Shown here: positions 1 to 13,160 of the stretch, one piece after another
How positions within the stretch are numbered: position 1 is the stretch's first letter
Layout: each line of letters starts with the position of its first letter
Source of the DNA: Amoebidium appalachense
Lineage: Eukaryota; Ichthyosporea
NCBI GenBank assembly: GCA_963693365.1
Contig: CAVNZM010000013.1
Span: 5,456,001-5,520,000 of the forward strand
Length of the DNA stretch: 64,000 bases
Direction of reading: 5' to 3'
Made by a program: the position numbers and the translations under genes
Notes under the pieces: model-generated
What the model was told of the DNA's origin: nothing
The model's database searches: none
What the model saw: only the letters and a program-made list of their open reading frames with translations

Positions 1-180
1 TCTAACCTCACAACCATGTGTACCCATTTCATGGCACCCGCCAGTACTCACTGCCGGTACCTTCAACACAAAAGCAAAATGCAGATCTGCAGAGTGGGAT
101 GGTTAAACTGGAATAGCATTGGTTTTCGAATCATGAGCGAGATGTGTGTGTGTGTGTGCCACGGGGTAAAGGAGGGATTG

Positions 181-182
<2 letters not shown>

Positions 183-224
<42 letters not shown>

Positions 225-690
225 AGGTGGAAATTTAGGCTAAAGGGAGAGGGATGTGGAGGGGAGGTGGGTGATAAGGGAGAGAGAGGGAACGGATAAG
301 GGAGGGCATAGATAAGGGGTTTGTGATGAAAATAATCAGAAAGAAAATAATGCGAACTTCATGAAAGTTAAGAATATCTGTGGGACCAGAAATGATATGA
401 GTTAGAGAAAAGGTTGCCCCCTCCCCCCCCCCCCCCCCCCCCCCCTCCCCCCACCACACCTGCTACGCAGGCCCCGTATCCCCCCATACCCTCCTTGTTT
501 CCATATCTCTTCTTTAAGTCTTACTTTTTTCTTCGTTGGTTATCCTCCTGTTATCTTGTGGCTTTCCGGGGGAAGCAAGGGGTGGGGGTGAGGGAAAACG
601 GTTAGGGAAGTAGGTGGAGAGGGGATGGGAGTGGATGGAGAGGGCCGGAGGGGGGGGGGGGGGGGGAGGGGGGGGAGGGGGGAGCTGTCC
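183..690. repeat. Poly-G / poly-C tracts
   Basis: A G tract of about 41 bases (183-223), a C tract (421-445) and interrupted G tracts (648-690) lie in otherwise unremarkable sequence. Proline- and glycine-rich frames here are translations of these tracts and not genes. Confidence 0.9.
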
Positions 691-718
691 TTGCGAGTTT
701 GTGGGGAAGAAGAATTAA

Positions 719-1140
719 GATGGTGACAAAACTCTGTACAGAACGAGGTGGAAAGTGGGTGGGAGGCACGCGAGGAGAAGAAGAACTCAGTTGCACCAGC
801 AGAGGCAGGGGATCTCTTGCATGCGGTATCAGATCCCCCCTCTTTCCTCCTGTCCCCCTTTCATAGCCTACAAAAAAGGAAAGAAAGAGAGATAGAAGTT
901 AAGACAGGACACACACACGTGCACGTTTGAGATGGTGACAAAACTCTGTACAGAACGAGGTGGAAAGTGGGTGGGAGGCACGCGAGGAGAAGAAGAACTC
1001 AGTTGCACCAGCAGAGGCAGGGGGTCTCTTGCATGCGGTATCAGATCCCCCCTCTTTCCTCCTGTCCCCCTTTCATAGCCTACAAAAAAGGAAAGAAAGA
1101 GAGATAGAAGTTAAGACAGGACACACACACGTGCGCGTTT
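719..1140. repeat. 212-bp direct tandem duplication
   Basis: The unit at 719-930 is repeated at 931-1140 with a period of 212 bases. Reading the two units side by side I find only two substitutions (GGGATC versus GGGGTC, and GTGCACG versus GTGCGCG). Each unit ends in a short CA run, and the second unit opens directly into the longer CA-rich block. The near identity indicates a recent duplication. Confidence 0.92.
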
Positions 1141-1267
1141 GCCGGAAACACACATACACACACAAATGCGCACAAGCCCACAAAAGCGCATGTACGCACA
1201 TGTCCGAAAGCACCAACACGCACAGGCGGGTGCACACGCGCGCGTACATGCGCCACGTGCGCAAATA

Positions 1268-1314
<47 letters not shown>

Positions 1315-1404
1315 CACCAAAAATACTCACACCCTGTCGCGAACACACCTATACACACACACACACACACACATGCATACACACACACGCACGCACCCTC
1401 GCGC

Positions 1405-1467
<63 letters not shown>

Positions 1468-1470
1468 CTG
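1141..1470. repeat. CA-rich microsatellite block
   Basis: Pure (CA)n runs at about 1269-1312 and 1410-1466 are joined by imperfect CA/CGCA sequence. The apparent His/Thr and Cys/Val frames on both strands are microsatellite translations. Confidence 0.93.
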
Positions 1471-3385
1471 CTTGCGCAACTCTCCTCCTCTCTTTTTATA
1501 TACTTTTTTAACGATCACGAGTTCCAACATCATATGTATTCTTTTGATTGGCAGGGACTTGGGGGAGAAAGATGGATGGGGGGAAAGGGGTAGTGACAAC
1601 CTTAAAGAAAACACACAAAAATATGAATCTGCTTACAAGTTACTGGTGCTAGTGTAGCTTTCTAACTATATAGTTTATTGGTCAGAGGGGGGAACCCCGG
1701 GGGGGGGGGGGGGGGGGGGGTAAACAGGTTACAGATAGCACACAACAATACACGATGAATCTGATAAATAATGATTTTATCCCATTTTAACGGTATCGTT
1801 TGATTGGCAGACACCACCAAAGCACAACCTGGTATACAGCAATTCACCAAGGGTGCCGCCACGGGATAGACCTTGTGGGCAAATAGTGGGGTACCGACTG
1901 TCGAAAATTTCCTATGTGTGAGCAAAAAAAAACCTGGCATGCAGTATTATAAACCACGTCGGGAAAAATTACTGATCAAAGAATGGTGGTGGCGGCGGCG
2001 GTGGCGGTGGTGATGGCAGGGAAAAGAATGGAGGAGGGTAAAATCCTGTTTCGAATGCTCGAACTTTTGGAGCACCTTGGATTTGTGGTGATCATGAATA
2101 TGCTGGTTTATTGCAGGAAGGTTTAAGAAATCCTTTTGTCCTTTTTTCTATGTGAATGGTTTGGAAATTTGTGTAAAAAATGCGCCTTCACAGCGTGTGA
2201 TAATCTGTCAGTTTTACGACCATTGTAAAATTTATGTGATTAGTGCCGTGTGTCTATCCTTGAACAACGCACGTGTGAGAAAGAGAGATCTCTAGAGAAA
2301 GGAGCTATTGTGAGCAAACTGCATGAAGCCACGTATAAAGACTTACCTGCCAAGCTTCTGAACACGCGCACAAACACCCACGCACACACATACGCAACAC
2401 ACACGCACGCACACACGCACACACGCACACGCATGCACACACACACACACATGCACACACGTGCGCACGTGCGCCTCCAAACACACACACACACGCACGC
2501 ACGCACGCATGCACATACACGCACACACACACACACACACAATCGTGCATGTATGTACGAATACACTGTGTGGAATGAGACTAATATTAACTACTGGTGA
2601 ATTATATGTACGCGTGATTGGCTACCGAGGTACATTTATAACCTACGTATACTACTGTCCATGCACGTGGGCGTGGGTTTATCAGACATATCTATTGCTA
2701 GGTGGCAAAAAAAGCCACCACCCACCCCTTAGAGAGTTTAAATTTTATATTCGGTGTTTGGGTCGCATGCTCAAATCCCGTTGGTCATTTGGTTTATGCA
2801 TGTACAAGTACAAATGACACCCTAGGCTGGGGTTAAATTTCGTAACTTGAGCATACGCCTCTTGCTAAGATAACCATTGTAAGTCATGATGATTGCCCCA
2901 TCAGGTGGCTCGTATAAACTTATTGCATTAATGAGTTATGCAACCAATTGAATAATGATCATAAATATGTACCACTCCATGGATCCTAGTAATATGAGAA
3001 GGCATGTGAAGATGCGGGTTTGCTTCCTTTGCCCCATCCCCCCTTCCTCCCCCCCCCCCCCCCCCCCCCCCCACCAACACCCCCCCGCGAACGCATATGT
3101 ACGCATGCTACCCCACAACACCCTCTCCCCCCCCCCCCCCCCCCCCACCCCCCCCCCGGCCCAAAGGTAGATAATGCAATTGTCATTTACATTCTAGGCA
3201 TATTAAAGTGTCACCACCGGTCACCAGGTTACTTTACCCCCGTCCCCTCCTCCTCAGCCTGTCCAAACAAATACGCACACACACCGTGACACACACATAA
3301 GCACAAAGCGTCACGAGAGGAGGGTATTCTGTGGGGAAGGGGGAGGGAGGGGAGGGGACGGAGTTTCGAAAGGGAAGGAGAGATG

Positions 3386-3416
<31 letters not shown>

Positions 3417-4000
3417 GGGGGGGGAGGGAGGGGGGAGGGGGGGGGGGGTACTCTTTGGCCTCTGTTCGTGTATGATTGCTTGTTAATTTTTATCTGGAGG
3501 TTGAACTACATGGCATACCATCGCCATCCCAATCATTGAAGAGCTTGTAATGCGCCTGCCTCCCTCTGAAGGTGTGTGAACTGGACGTCAATGTAATGCA
3601 CACAACAAAAAATAAACACAAATACCCAATAAGTTGAACATGGGTTTTCAACACAACCTGGTCAAAAAGGGATGTCCACAAACAGCCATTGCAGCTCTGC
3701 TAAATTTGGAGGCGAAACACTTTCATAAGTGAAAATGCTGAAGTCTATTCAGCTTGTTATCTGTCTGATTTGAATTCATATAAAGCTGCATTTCGCAGCG
3801 GTTTTGGTATGGTGGTGTGGGTTTGCCCTGAGAATTGGGCATTGTTTTGCCAAAGACTTGTAAAACCTTAGATTGCTTGTACATATGCATCATCATGTTT
3901 GAACGTGTGGCCAAGGGCATGGTGCTGGGTGTACGTACGAGAAGGGCAAATACATACGTGTGTACCTGTGCGTGAGGGTTCAAAGTCTTAATTCATAAAA
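1471..4000. other. Intergenic DNA with scattered microsatellites
   Basis: No coding exon recognised. It holds a G tract (1699-1720), a GGC/GGT trinucleotide patch (1985-2013), a CA/CGCA block (2360-2540), C tracts (3050-3072, 3127-3158) and a G tract with interruptions (3400-3449). The rest has moderate AT content and no conserved protein segment in any frame. Confidence 0.6.
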
Positions 4001-4028
4001 AAATGATCATGCTACTTAATTATAAAAA

Positions 4029-4033
4029 CGCGC

Positions 4034-4126
<93 letters not shown>
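4029..4126. repeat. (CG)n(TG)n compound microsatellite
   Basis: About nine CG dinucleotides run straight into an uninterrupted TG run, ending in a short TGCGCGTG transition. The CG-to-TG order fits cytosine deamination or slippage within one parent array. Confidence 0.93.
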
Positions 4127-4636
4127 TGTGTTTGTGTGCCATACATGTGCTTGTTTGTCTGCCTGAGTCTGTTAAGGCCATGCACTAGCCGTGTGGAGAA
4201 TTGTGTGGCCATGGCCGCGGGTGTGCAGCACACACGTGTGCAACGTATGCATCATCCGCAGGTTTTGCAAACTGCACATAAGCCGCTATGTGAGTGCCAA
4301 TGGCGTGTGAACATGCAGCAGTGTGAGCACGTGAGTGGGCGTGCGTGTGTGCGTGTGTGCGTGTAGGTGTTCGTGCATGTTATATGTATCAGTAAAACGT
4401 TTGCGGCTGGGGAACATGAAAATGTGCGCACAGAGCATGAGCGAGACAGTAGTAGAAAAGGTAGTAGAAACGGAAAGTGTCATCATGTTTCCACATGAAT
4501 ATTCGGTGATGATTTTTCGCTCATTTGCAGAGTGTAGTGCACTGTGCATCTTTACAGACTGCGGTCTGACTGTAGTCTTCAGGATATTTACCCACTGACT
4601 TACGTAAGTGGCCGGGCACTACTACGCCACGGGACG

Positions 4637-4638
<2 letters not shown>

Positions 4639-4676
<38 letters not shown>

Positions 4677-4690
4677 AAAGAAAAAAAAGA
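4639..4690. repeat. Poly-A tract
   Basis: About 36 adenines followed by G-interrupted A-rich sequence. It follows an unremarkable GC-rich stretch and could be the tail of a retroposed sequence, but I see no target-site duplication or body that would identify one. Confidence 0.8.
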
Positions 4691-4776
4691 GGCCGCCTGC
4701 ACAGGGAAGACAGACAGCACTCAGAGTGACTACAAAAGGCTGACTGCCCCAATTATTGTGGTGGGCCGTCGAATGC

Positions 4777-4836
4777 GATTGGTTAACTAAGGTTTTGGCG
4801 CGGTGCATGCGCCAAAAGACGGGCATGCAATGATTG
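4777..4836. promoter_or_regulatory. E2F-like palindrome between two CCAAT boxes
   Basis: TTTTGGCGC at 4793-4801 and its exact inverse GCGCCAAAA at 4809-4817 are separated by 7 bases. Each half matches the E2F/DP consensus TTTSSCGC. ATTGG (inverted CCAAT) occurs just before (4778-4782) and just after (4833-4837), with further CCAAT-type motifs near 4749 and 5100. E2F plus NF-Y sites are the classic layout of cell-cycle promoters. It lies about 960 bases upstream of the mannosyltransferase start, so the target gene is uncertain and could include an unseen non-coding exon. Confidence 0.45.
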
Positions 4837-4839
4837 GCT

Positions 4840-5773
4840 TATCCTGCACCAGGCACAAACCAAACATGAATGTCAACAAACGCAAAGGAGAAAATTTTTC
4901 TGTCATAAATCCTTCAGTCCTATTTTATACCTAACAAAAAAAACCATCATTATGTAAAATGGCTTTAGAGGTACTTTTTACTTTGCTTTGTTTTCGAGTC
5001 AGATTGACTCTGTCTGAAGTGATTAAGTCGACATGAATGCAATCGATTCGTTTATTATCATGCATCAAAACAGGAAAGTATTCCAGTACGCCAATCTTAA
5101 CCAATCACAGGGCGCCTGGATACTTGAAAGACGTTCCACTAGTCTACGTAAATATACTACATTCGACATTATAAGGGTAGCATTTTGGCTCCATGAAAAC
5201 CCAAAATGACGTCATATGGGCTAGACTAATGCCTGTGGGTGTTGAACGCCGTTGCATAACGCACCAACTTGAAAACGGAAACGACAAAACAAACAAACTT
5301 TGCACATGTATGTGATGTTCAAACAACTAATATATTAGGTATGTAAATGATATAGAAAAGGAAGTAGTCATTAAAGAAAAATTAGTGTTAGGCAACTTAT
5401 AGAGTACGAGCCAAGGCGAGTGGCAGCCTCGTCAAGTGAACAAGAAACCTCACTTCTTCAAATCATCGACTAAGCAGATCTAGATGTGTACACACCTATT
5501 ACGCGTATACTGGCACAACTAGAGCCACACCATAGCAGCGGTTTTAATGACATGGTTTGAGTTAAATTTAAATTAGCTTGAGAGTATAACAGTTGACCTC
5601 AACCAACAGTGGAAATACCAGCGAATGTAGGCCTGTCCCAAAACCACCATCTCGAAATCATCTTTGCTAGCACAAGAAAACCAAGAGATCCAGTGGCCCA
5701 CATTGCCCATTCTTACACAAGAAGCAAAGGGGAAACCATATTTTTTCAAAAAAGAGTAATATAATAATAGAAA
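4840..5773. other. Upstream region of the mannosyltransferase gene
   Basis: About 930 bases free of long microsatellites, in contrast to most of the window, which fits a promoter and 5' UTR. No clear TATA box or coding exon was found. Confidence 0.4.
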
Positions 5774-7618
5774 ATGTCCACATCATCATCGTCGTCCTCG
5801 GCTCCTCTTCGGCGGTATTCAACGGGTGGGTCATCTCTCGACCGAGCAACTGCCCTGCTCAAGTACTCTTGGGTTCCCAAGCTCAAGCGTGCAGCCCTAA
5901 GCATCATGCTGGCAGGGTTTGCCTTGTATCTTCTAATGACAAGCACACATAACCCTCAGGCTGCCCACCCAGGCATGCCTGCACGCAATCTTGCATCAGC
6001 CGTGCAGGAAAACATTGATGCTGTAACCAAGCACATTGCTGGTGGTCGTTCAAACCCGCTGGCTGCACTACCACCAAGACCGAAAACGGTGCATCACTTG
6101 CAGCAAGCACACCAAATCAGGAGTGATAAAAGGCTGCCTTTGGAAAAATACTCACCTGAAAACTACGTTTACCCATACACGGAACCCCAGAAGCGCGCAA
6201 ATGCGGCTATTGTCCTCTTGGCACGGGAATCAGATCTGGGCGGGCTAGGGCCTGTTTTGGAGAGCTTTGAACGTAGATTCAACAGGTAAACATACCCATG
6301 CCCGATACAAGATGCAGCTTCTCTCTATGGGTTTTGTGAGTTGCACCGTTTTTAGAGCTATTGCACGCTATCACATGTCGCTTAAAAAGGTCTACAATAG
6401 TGGAGGTGGAACAACATACATGCATTCCATACTGGACATTGTGTAGCGTAGCGCAGATGGCTGGGCAGTAGATGCCACCAATGACAAGGAAGAACGGCGT
6501 TCAACTTACAGAAAAGGTAGCACAATACAATAGTTTGCGGTGCAGCCTTGGCGGAATTTGTAATTTTGCATTCCTAATTTTCAACGAGCACAAAACCTCG
6601 CTCGAAATCTCGCCACATTGCTCGCTCAAACTGCAGGCATGTGCATGTTATGTATGCCCCCAGCAACGGCGCAGGCAAAACCATAACCGTAATATCGTCT
6701 TCAATACCCAATATTTTATCTGTTTTTCCTACTTGTATTTTCTCCAGCCGTGTTTGGGTGACTGCAGTACCATCCCCCCGGGAGCAGTACCACTAAATCA
6801 GCCATACAGGCTGTGCCCCTGACCAAACCCCATTTTTAATCTTAACATTAAAACATTATAATTTAATGGCATTACGATTGTACTTAACAACGGACCACCC
6901 ACCACCAGGAAGTACAAGTACCCGTACGTATTCTTCAACAACGACGAATTTTCAGACACGTTCAAGCGGACGGTGGAGTCTATGGTGTCCAGCAACATCA
7001 CCTGGGCAAAGGTCACCCCAGACCTGTGGGAGCCCCCCAGCCACATCGATATGGTTAAGGTGGGTACTGCTAGAGTGTATTCTGTTGACTAGTGTATCAA
7101 CCCTTCCCTCCACCCCCCCCCCCCTCCCCCCCCTCCCCCATCCATCCCCCCCTCCCCACCCACTCCCCTTTGATTTCGGGGACCACCCCGTTTCACAACA
7201 AATATACCTTCCCCCTTCCCCCCTCGTGAATGGGCACAATGAAACCCTTTCCCCTCCCTCCCCTCCCCCCTCCCCCCCCCCCCCCCCACCTCCCTGAGGA
7301 TGGGCTCTGCTTATGACGCATACTGTGCGCATGGCTGATGTTGCATACTTGAATGTTTGCCTTTGCATGTGTCCTTCGTGTATGCGTACTTCGTACCGTG
7401 TTCCGCATTCAACCCCCCCCCCCCCCCCCCCCCAGGCTCTGCTTATTATGCATACTCTTTATGTATGGCTTGCATTCTGCATCGTGTTATCCGTTTGTTC
7501 TTGTGTACTTCGTACTTTTTGACGCATTCAAACCCCCCCCCCACCCCACTTCCCTTCCCCCACCTCAAAAAAGACTGCATCAGCGTGTTTTGGTGACACA
7601 AGCATAAAGACACGCCGT

Positions 7619-7651
<33 letters not shown>

Positions 7652-7659
7652 AGCGCGCG

Positions 7660-7747
<88 letters not shown>

Positions 7748-8817
7748 ATCTCGACACAACTGCATACACCACTTGGATTTTAGTGAAACCCTCCCTCCCC
7801 AACCCCCTCCTCGCCCACCACCACCACAGTCACCCACACACAACGCTCCCCCCCCCCCCCCCCCCATCCCCCCCCCCTTCTGCCCCCTCTCCCGTCGTGT
7901 TTCATCTCCTCAGTGACATTTACGTGAGGGGTTCTAATAATAGGGGGGTTTTAAACAGACGGAGGAAAAGATGAGAGAGATGGTTGCAAACAACGTCATC
8001 TACGGTGGGAGTCTTTCCTACCGCAAAATGTGCAGGTAGGCATGCTATGTTACAAGTTTCATGCATGTTATAGGTGGTATTCTCAAGCACCCCTCGATGC
8101 AGAAGTCCCGCTACTTCCCGTTTGTAGTACACAAACATGTAAATGACTTCAAAATGTGTGGAAATTAAACTCCACGAGACAATTGCAGAAACAAGCCTGA
8201 TTCAACACCTCTCTTTATCATTTTAGAATTAAACTATAAAGTGTGCTTGCAGATTGGTCACACCGTGTAGTCTCTCTCCCGTGCATGCTGTCAAAGCACC
8301 CCGAAATTAGAAAGCAAACCCAAGCATTACGTAATTTTCGTTCGCAGTACACGTAAAGGTCAATCACATAAGTACTTGAACACAGCTTGTGGATCTTGGC
8401 AAAATCAGCACCCCTTGAAGAACATAATCAAAGCATGGAGAACATAGATTTAACACGGGTTACTATGTAGGTTCTTCTCCGGCACGCTGTTCAAGCGCCC
8501 TGAGCTTGAGATGAAGAATCACGACCACTTTCCATTCATTGTACACGTAGAAGACTCACAATGTGTAGAATGTATACTCCAAAACAATTTACTTAAATTC
8601 AAAGCAAAGCCCCTTCAAATGTACTTGTTTTCTTGTTTGTACACATTAATTTTGATGGCAACATGTGGTTACTGTGTAGGTTTTTCTCCGGGATGCTTTT
8701 CAAGCACCCTGAGATGAAGAAGTACGACTACTACTGGCGCCTGGACAGCGGAAACGTGAAGTTCCACTGTGATGTGGACTTTGACCCCTTTGTCTACATG
8801 CAGGTGTGTGTGTGTGT

Positions 8818-8910
<93 letters not shown>

Positions 8911-9287
8911 TGTGTGTGTGAGTGGGTGGGTGGGTGTGTGTTTGTTTGTGTGGTTGTGGAGGGGGGGAGGGGTGTGTGTGTGTGTGTGTATGCACGCGCG
9001 GGTGTGTGGGTGGGTGGTGGGTGGATGGGCGTATATGCATGTATGTGCGTATGCTCGCGGCCTTTGTGTGTGTGCGTGTGTGTGCGTGTATTGTGATGGC
9101 TGGTTGGCTGGATGCACACAGCCATATGATTGTGCGAACGAGAGTTTTCAGCTCTATAGACAGCGCAAAAATGCTAACATCCATATTTCCAGGAACGTGA
9201 CATGGTGTACGGGTTCACCATTGCCCTTCACGAATACATGGCTACAATCCCCACCCTCTGGAACACAACCATGAAGTAGGTCAAGCT

Positions 9288-9329
<42 letters not shown>

Positions 9330-10029
9330 CCCGAAAAAAAACAAAAAAAAAAAACACACCCAACCACCAGCCCCCTTGCCGTCATCCCCCCTCCCCCTTC
9401 CGCCCCCTCCCCCTCTCCCGCCCCTTCGTCCCTCTTTGGATCACATGTTTGGTAGTCAAGCAACCAGCTCACATACCCCACCACGCACCCACACACCATT
9501 CTCACCCCCCCCCCCCCCCTCCCCCTCCTTTCCCCTCCCTCCTCCCTCTCTCACCCTCCCCCTCCCCCCCACCCCCCCACACCCTCTCCCCCACCATCGC
9601 CACCACCACAACCCTACCCCTCACCTTCCCACCACCCACACACCGCTTTTCTTCCTCGTACCCACAGATACATGCAGGAGCGCGGTGGCAGTGTCCCTGG
9701 CTCATGGATGAATTATTTCACCGACGACGGAGTAAACTACAACGGACACCACTTCTGGTCAAACTTTGAAATCGGGAGCGTGAAGTTCTTCTCAGGGAAG
9801 GAATACCAAGATTACTTTGACTTTCTAGACCGTTCGGGAGGGTTCTTTTACGAGCGGTGGGGGGACGCACCCGTGCATTCATTGGGTGTTGGGCTATATG
9901 CCCGGCACGATCAGATCCATTGGTTCAATGAGATTGGGTACTATCATGGACCCTGGGCTCACTGCCCTACCCAGCCACAACTGCTGAAGAAGTGTGACTG
10001 TCAGAAGCAAAGACAGGTCGATGATATAC
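5774..10029 (+). CDS. Kre2/Mnt1-type alpha-1,2-mannosyltransferase (GT15), six exons, N-terminal module
   Basis: Golgi type II enzyme of family GT15, which transfers mannose from GDP-mannose to N-/O-glycans or glycolipids. Exons: 5774-6285, 6909-7059, 7959-8035, 8680-8803, 9193-9275, 9668-10029; every junction is GT-AG and phases join without a break. Residues 1-38 are cytosolic and Ser-rich, about 40-56 is a membrane anchor, and the catalytic domain follows from about 130. Seen motifs: [43 protein letters not shown] (in the family usually WRVEP, so the Glu-Pro is Asp-Ser here), [13 protein letters not shown] with the family's catalytic Glu at about 350, and [15 protein letters not shown] with the metal-binding His at about 386. 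The domain ends in a CDC motif, as in yeast Mnt1. If exon 6 were read through, it would stop at 10217 after a low-complexity tail. The phase analysis instead favours splicing into the downstream methyltransferase exons. Confidence 0.93.
7060..7958 (+). repeat. Microsatellite-filled intron 2
   Basis: Contains sense-strand C tracts (7101-7160, 7250-7287, 7412-7434, 7848-7880) and a CA/GC/CA compound run (7621-7745). No exon seen within it. Confidence 0.85.
8060..8803 (+). repeat. Four-fold tandem duplication of the exon 4 region
   Basis: Intron 3 holds three diverged copies of the 5' half of exon 4, starting near 8083, 8268 and 8471, ahead of the working exon at 8680; spacing is about 185-210 bases. 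All keep a recognisable TTCAAGCACCCTGAGATGAAG-like core. The copy at 8471 still has the AG acceptor and the frame [18 protein letters not shown]. The copy at 8083 reads [11 protein letters not shown]. The copy at 8268 has lost its acceptor G and its frame. Copies 1 and 3 also share about 50 bases beyond the core. None carries the family's essential WRxx...FHCDVD segment, so they look like relic exons and not usable alternatives. Confidence 0.75.
8804..9192 (+). repeat. Intron 4, (GT)n beginning at the donor
   Basis: The 5' splice site is itself the first GT of a GT array that runs to about 8920 with few interruptions, followed by G/T-rich sequence to about 9100. Confidence 0.88.
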
Positions 10030-11932
10030 GTGTGTTTCCCTCCCCCGCTCCTTCCCTCCCTCCCCTCTTCCCCCCTCCCTCCTCCTCCCCCTCCTCCTCC
10101 TCTTCCCCCTTCCCCCCCCCCCCCCCCCCCCCCGCGGCGACCTCTCCCTTGCCCATCTTCCCCGTGGCCTCTTCTGCCACCCCACCTCCTGCCCCAAACT
10201 CTCATTCACTCACCTAGACCGGGTCTAAGCGTTCCACCCTCTCCCTCCCCCAACCCTTTTTCCCTGGTGCATGTGTTTTGCATGTTGGTTTGTGCAAACA
10301 AAACACACATCGTGGTTTCGGCATGTAGGTCTTGTACCGTGCACCATGTTACAGCTTACAGTGTGCTTTTTTTTTTTTACTCCCCCCACCCCTTTCTTAC
10401 CACTGGCCAATCCTTCCTCCCCCCTCCCCCCCCCCCCCCCCCCCCCCCGGCGCGGTCCTCTGTGTATCCTGTGTCATCATTTTTTACTGTGGACACCCAT
10501 TCTAACACCCCTGCCACCATCCAGCGTTTTCCAGCATGTACGACTTCCACATGCTTCCAGCAAAGACCATGGCTGAAAACCGCAGGGAGATGCTTGGGGC
10601 CGTGGACCGGCTGATGGTTGAAATTCAGCCGAAGGACCCTACTATCTGCCAGCCGGCCATAAAGGTACCCCCCCTCCCCATTTTCTTTTGTCATTCCATT
10701 GTCTCCCCCTTTCGCACGTACATCCTCTCCCTGCTGTGTGGCCAATGGTCCCCCCCCCCCCCCCCCATCCCTTCCTTCTCTCCCCCCCCCCCCCCCCCCC
10801 AATCCACATGCACACACAAACATTCACACGAGGCCTACAAATACAACACACACACGTAGAAAAGTATACACGAACACGAACACACCAACTCTTGCCACGT
10901 GTCGTCTGCCCAGACATGAACCCCTTATGCCACCAGCCCATATGTTTTCATTCCATGAGGGAAATCCGCTTACCAACACCGCGCTTGTTTGCAGGTATCT
11001 GATGGTGGGGAATGGTTTGTTTGTGACAAGCCGGCCTTGTCCGAAATCTGCACCGTGTACTCTTTCAGTGTCAGGTACCCACTTCATAACACCCCCCCCC
11101 CCCCCCCCCCGGGGCCCCGCCTCCCTCACCATTTTATATGCATCAATACATGCACACACGGGCGCACTCACGTGTGAGTGTGCTCAGGCACGTGCACTGC
11201 ACAAACGCCTACACATGCAACACACACACGTACGTGCATGCACTGACACAAGTAGGGGCACTTACACACACGTACATGGATTTCATACACACACATTCAC
11301 ACAGGCAACACTTTTCACCATTTCCATGGCGTATATATGCCTCCCATCGCCCTGCTGGCAAACAATACTGGGTGGGTTATTTTATTCCTTAAAACCCGCA
11401 CCAAATATAGCACCATAACTTCTATGTCTGCATCTTGCAGCATAAATTCATTAAGGGGTCACAGTATATTATTGGCTTTGCAAATATATGGCTCGCTATC
11501 CATTTCCAGAAATGCTGCGATTGCCATATAAAGGAACCTAGTATCAATCTAGATATAGACTTAATATAAGCCTATTTCAACTTTCACTTTTTGCACCGCC
11601 ACCAACACTGCCACATTACCCACACAGGGGTGCATCCGAACAGTTGAGTTTTGAGCTCGAGGCACAGAAGAAGGGCTGCACGGTCTACTATTTCAACCAG
11701 GTAAACTATGAACCCCCCCCCCCCCCCCCCTCCCCCAACCCACCCACCCCATTTTCCACCCACCCCCTTCCCCACCCATACTCAGTGTTGTGCTCGTGGT
11801 TTGCGCTCTGTATCGTGTTGTCCGTTGTTTATGTGTACTTCGTAGAGCGCTTTCAAACTCTCCCCCCCTCTTTCCCCTTCGTTTCCTTTTTATCTCTCCC
11901 TCATTTTTTTTCTTTCCCTTTTTTTTTCCTTT

Positions 11933-11977
<45 letters not shown>

Positions 11978-13086
11978 AGGAAGGGGCCAGGTGAGAGGGG
12001 GAAGGGGAAGGAGAGGGAGGGGGAGAAGCAAACCTGCATTGTGTTGTAAGTGGTGACTATGGGAGTACTTTGAAACGCATTGTAAAGCCCCTATTTCCCC
12101 ACGCGATGTGCTCTGCTTATGTATCGTTTTGTCTGTCCGTCAATTCCCGATTTTTCATTTGTATTCGCATTAGGTCATCTGTTATCACACCGTCCTCCAT
12201 ATGTCTACCACGCTCTAACCTACCCCCTCCGCTCTCCCCCTACCCTTCCCTCCCCATCCCTCCCCCCCCCCCTCTCTCGCCCCCTTCCCCCTCCCCCCTC
12301 CCCCCCCCCCCCCCCCGCACCCCGCAACATCCACCCACCTGGGAATTTTTACCTCCCTTCCCCCAACACACACACACACACACGCACACGCGCGCATACA
12401 CACACGCAGACACCTCCCCTTCCCTCCCCCCTCCCCCTGCCCGCCCCTTCCCTCCCCTCCCCTTCCCCCTCTCCCTCCCCCCCACTCTTCCCCTCCTGCC
12501 CCCGTTCCCCTTTCCCCCGTTCCCCCTTCCCCCCGCTCTTTCCCTCTCGTCCCACTCCCCTCCCTCCCGTCCCCCCCCCTCCCTTCCCCCCCGTCCCCTC
12601 CCTCACACACGCACACACAATCAACAGTGGCGCAACCCCCACGACATGCTCTCCATCATCAACGAGTATGACCGTCAGGTGCTGTACGGTCTGCACTGGC
12701 ACCAGTACACACTGAGTGACGTGGATGCTGATGGGCTCAGGAGGGACTCGGATACGGCTATGGCTATAAACGAGAGAAGGTAAAAGAGTCTTCTGTTCAT
12801 GACTGTCCAGAACATAGAATTATTGCATGTTTGACTAATAAATACTTATGATCTCCATTTTGCACGCCTACACATGTATGTGTTCCCCAACGTACACACG
12901 TGGATGTGCACAGATACAGACACATGCACACATACACCATGCCACGACACACCACACATGCACTTGAATAAAAAAGTACACGTACTAACGAACACACACA
13001 CGAACACACGAACACACGAACACGAATATACACACGAATGTACACACGAGTGCGCACACACACGCACACACGAACACAAACACACG

Positions 13087-13160
<74 letters not shown>

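Noticed and set aside
8471-8570. Alternative mutually exclusive exon 4
   Set aside because: It keeps acceptor and frame but lacks the WRxx...[10 protein letters not shown] region required by the enzyme family, so a functional substitute is unlikely.
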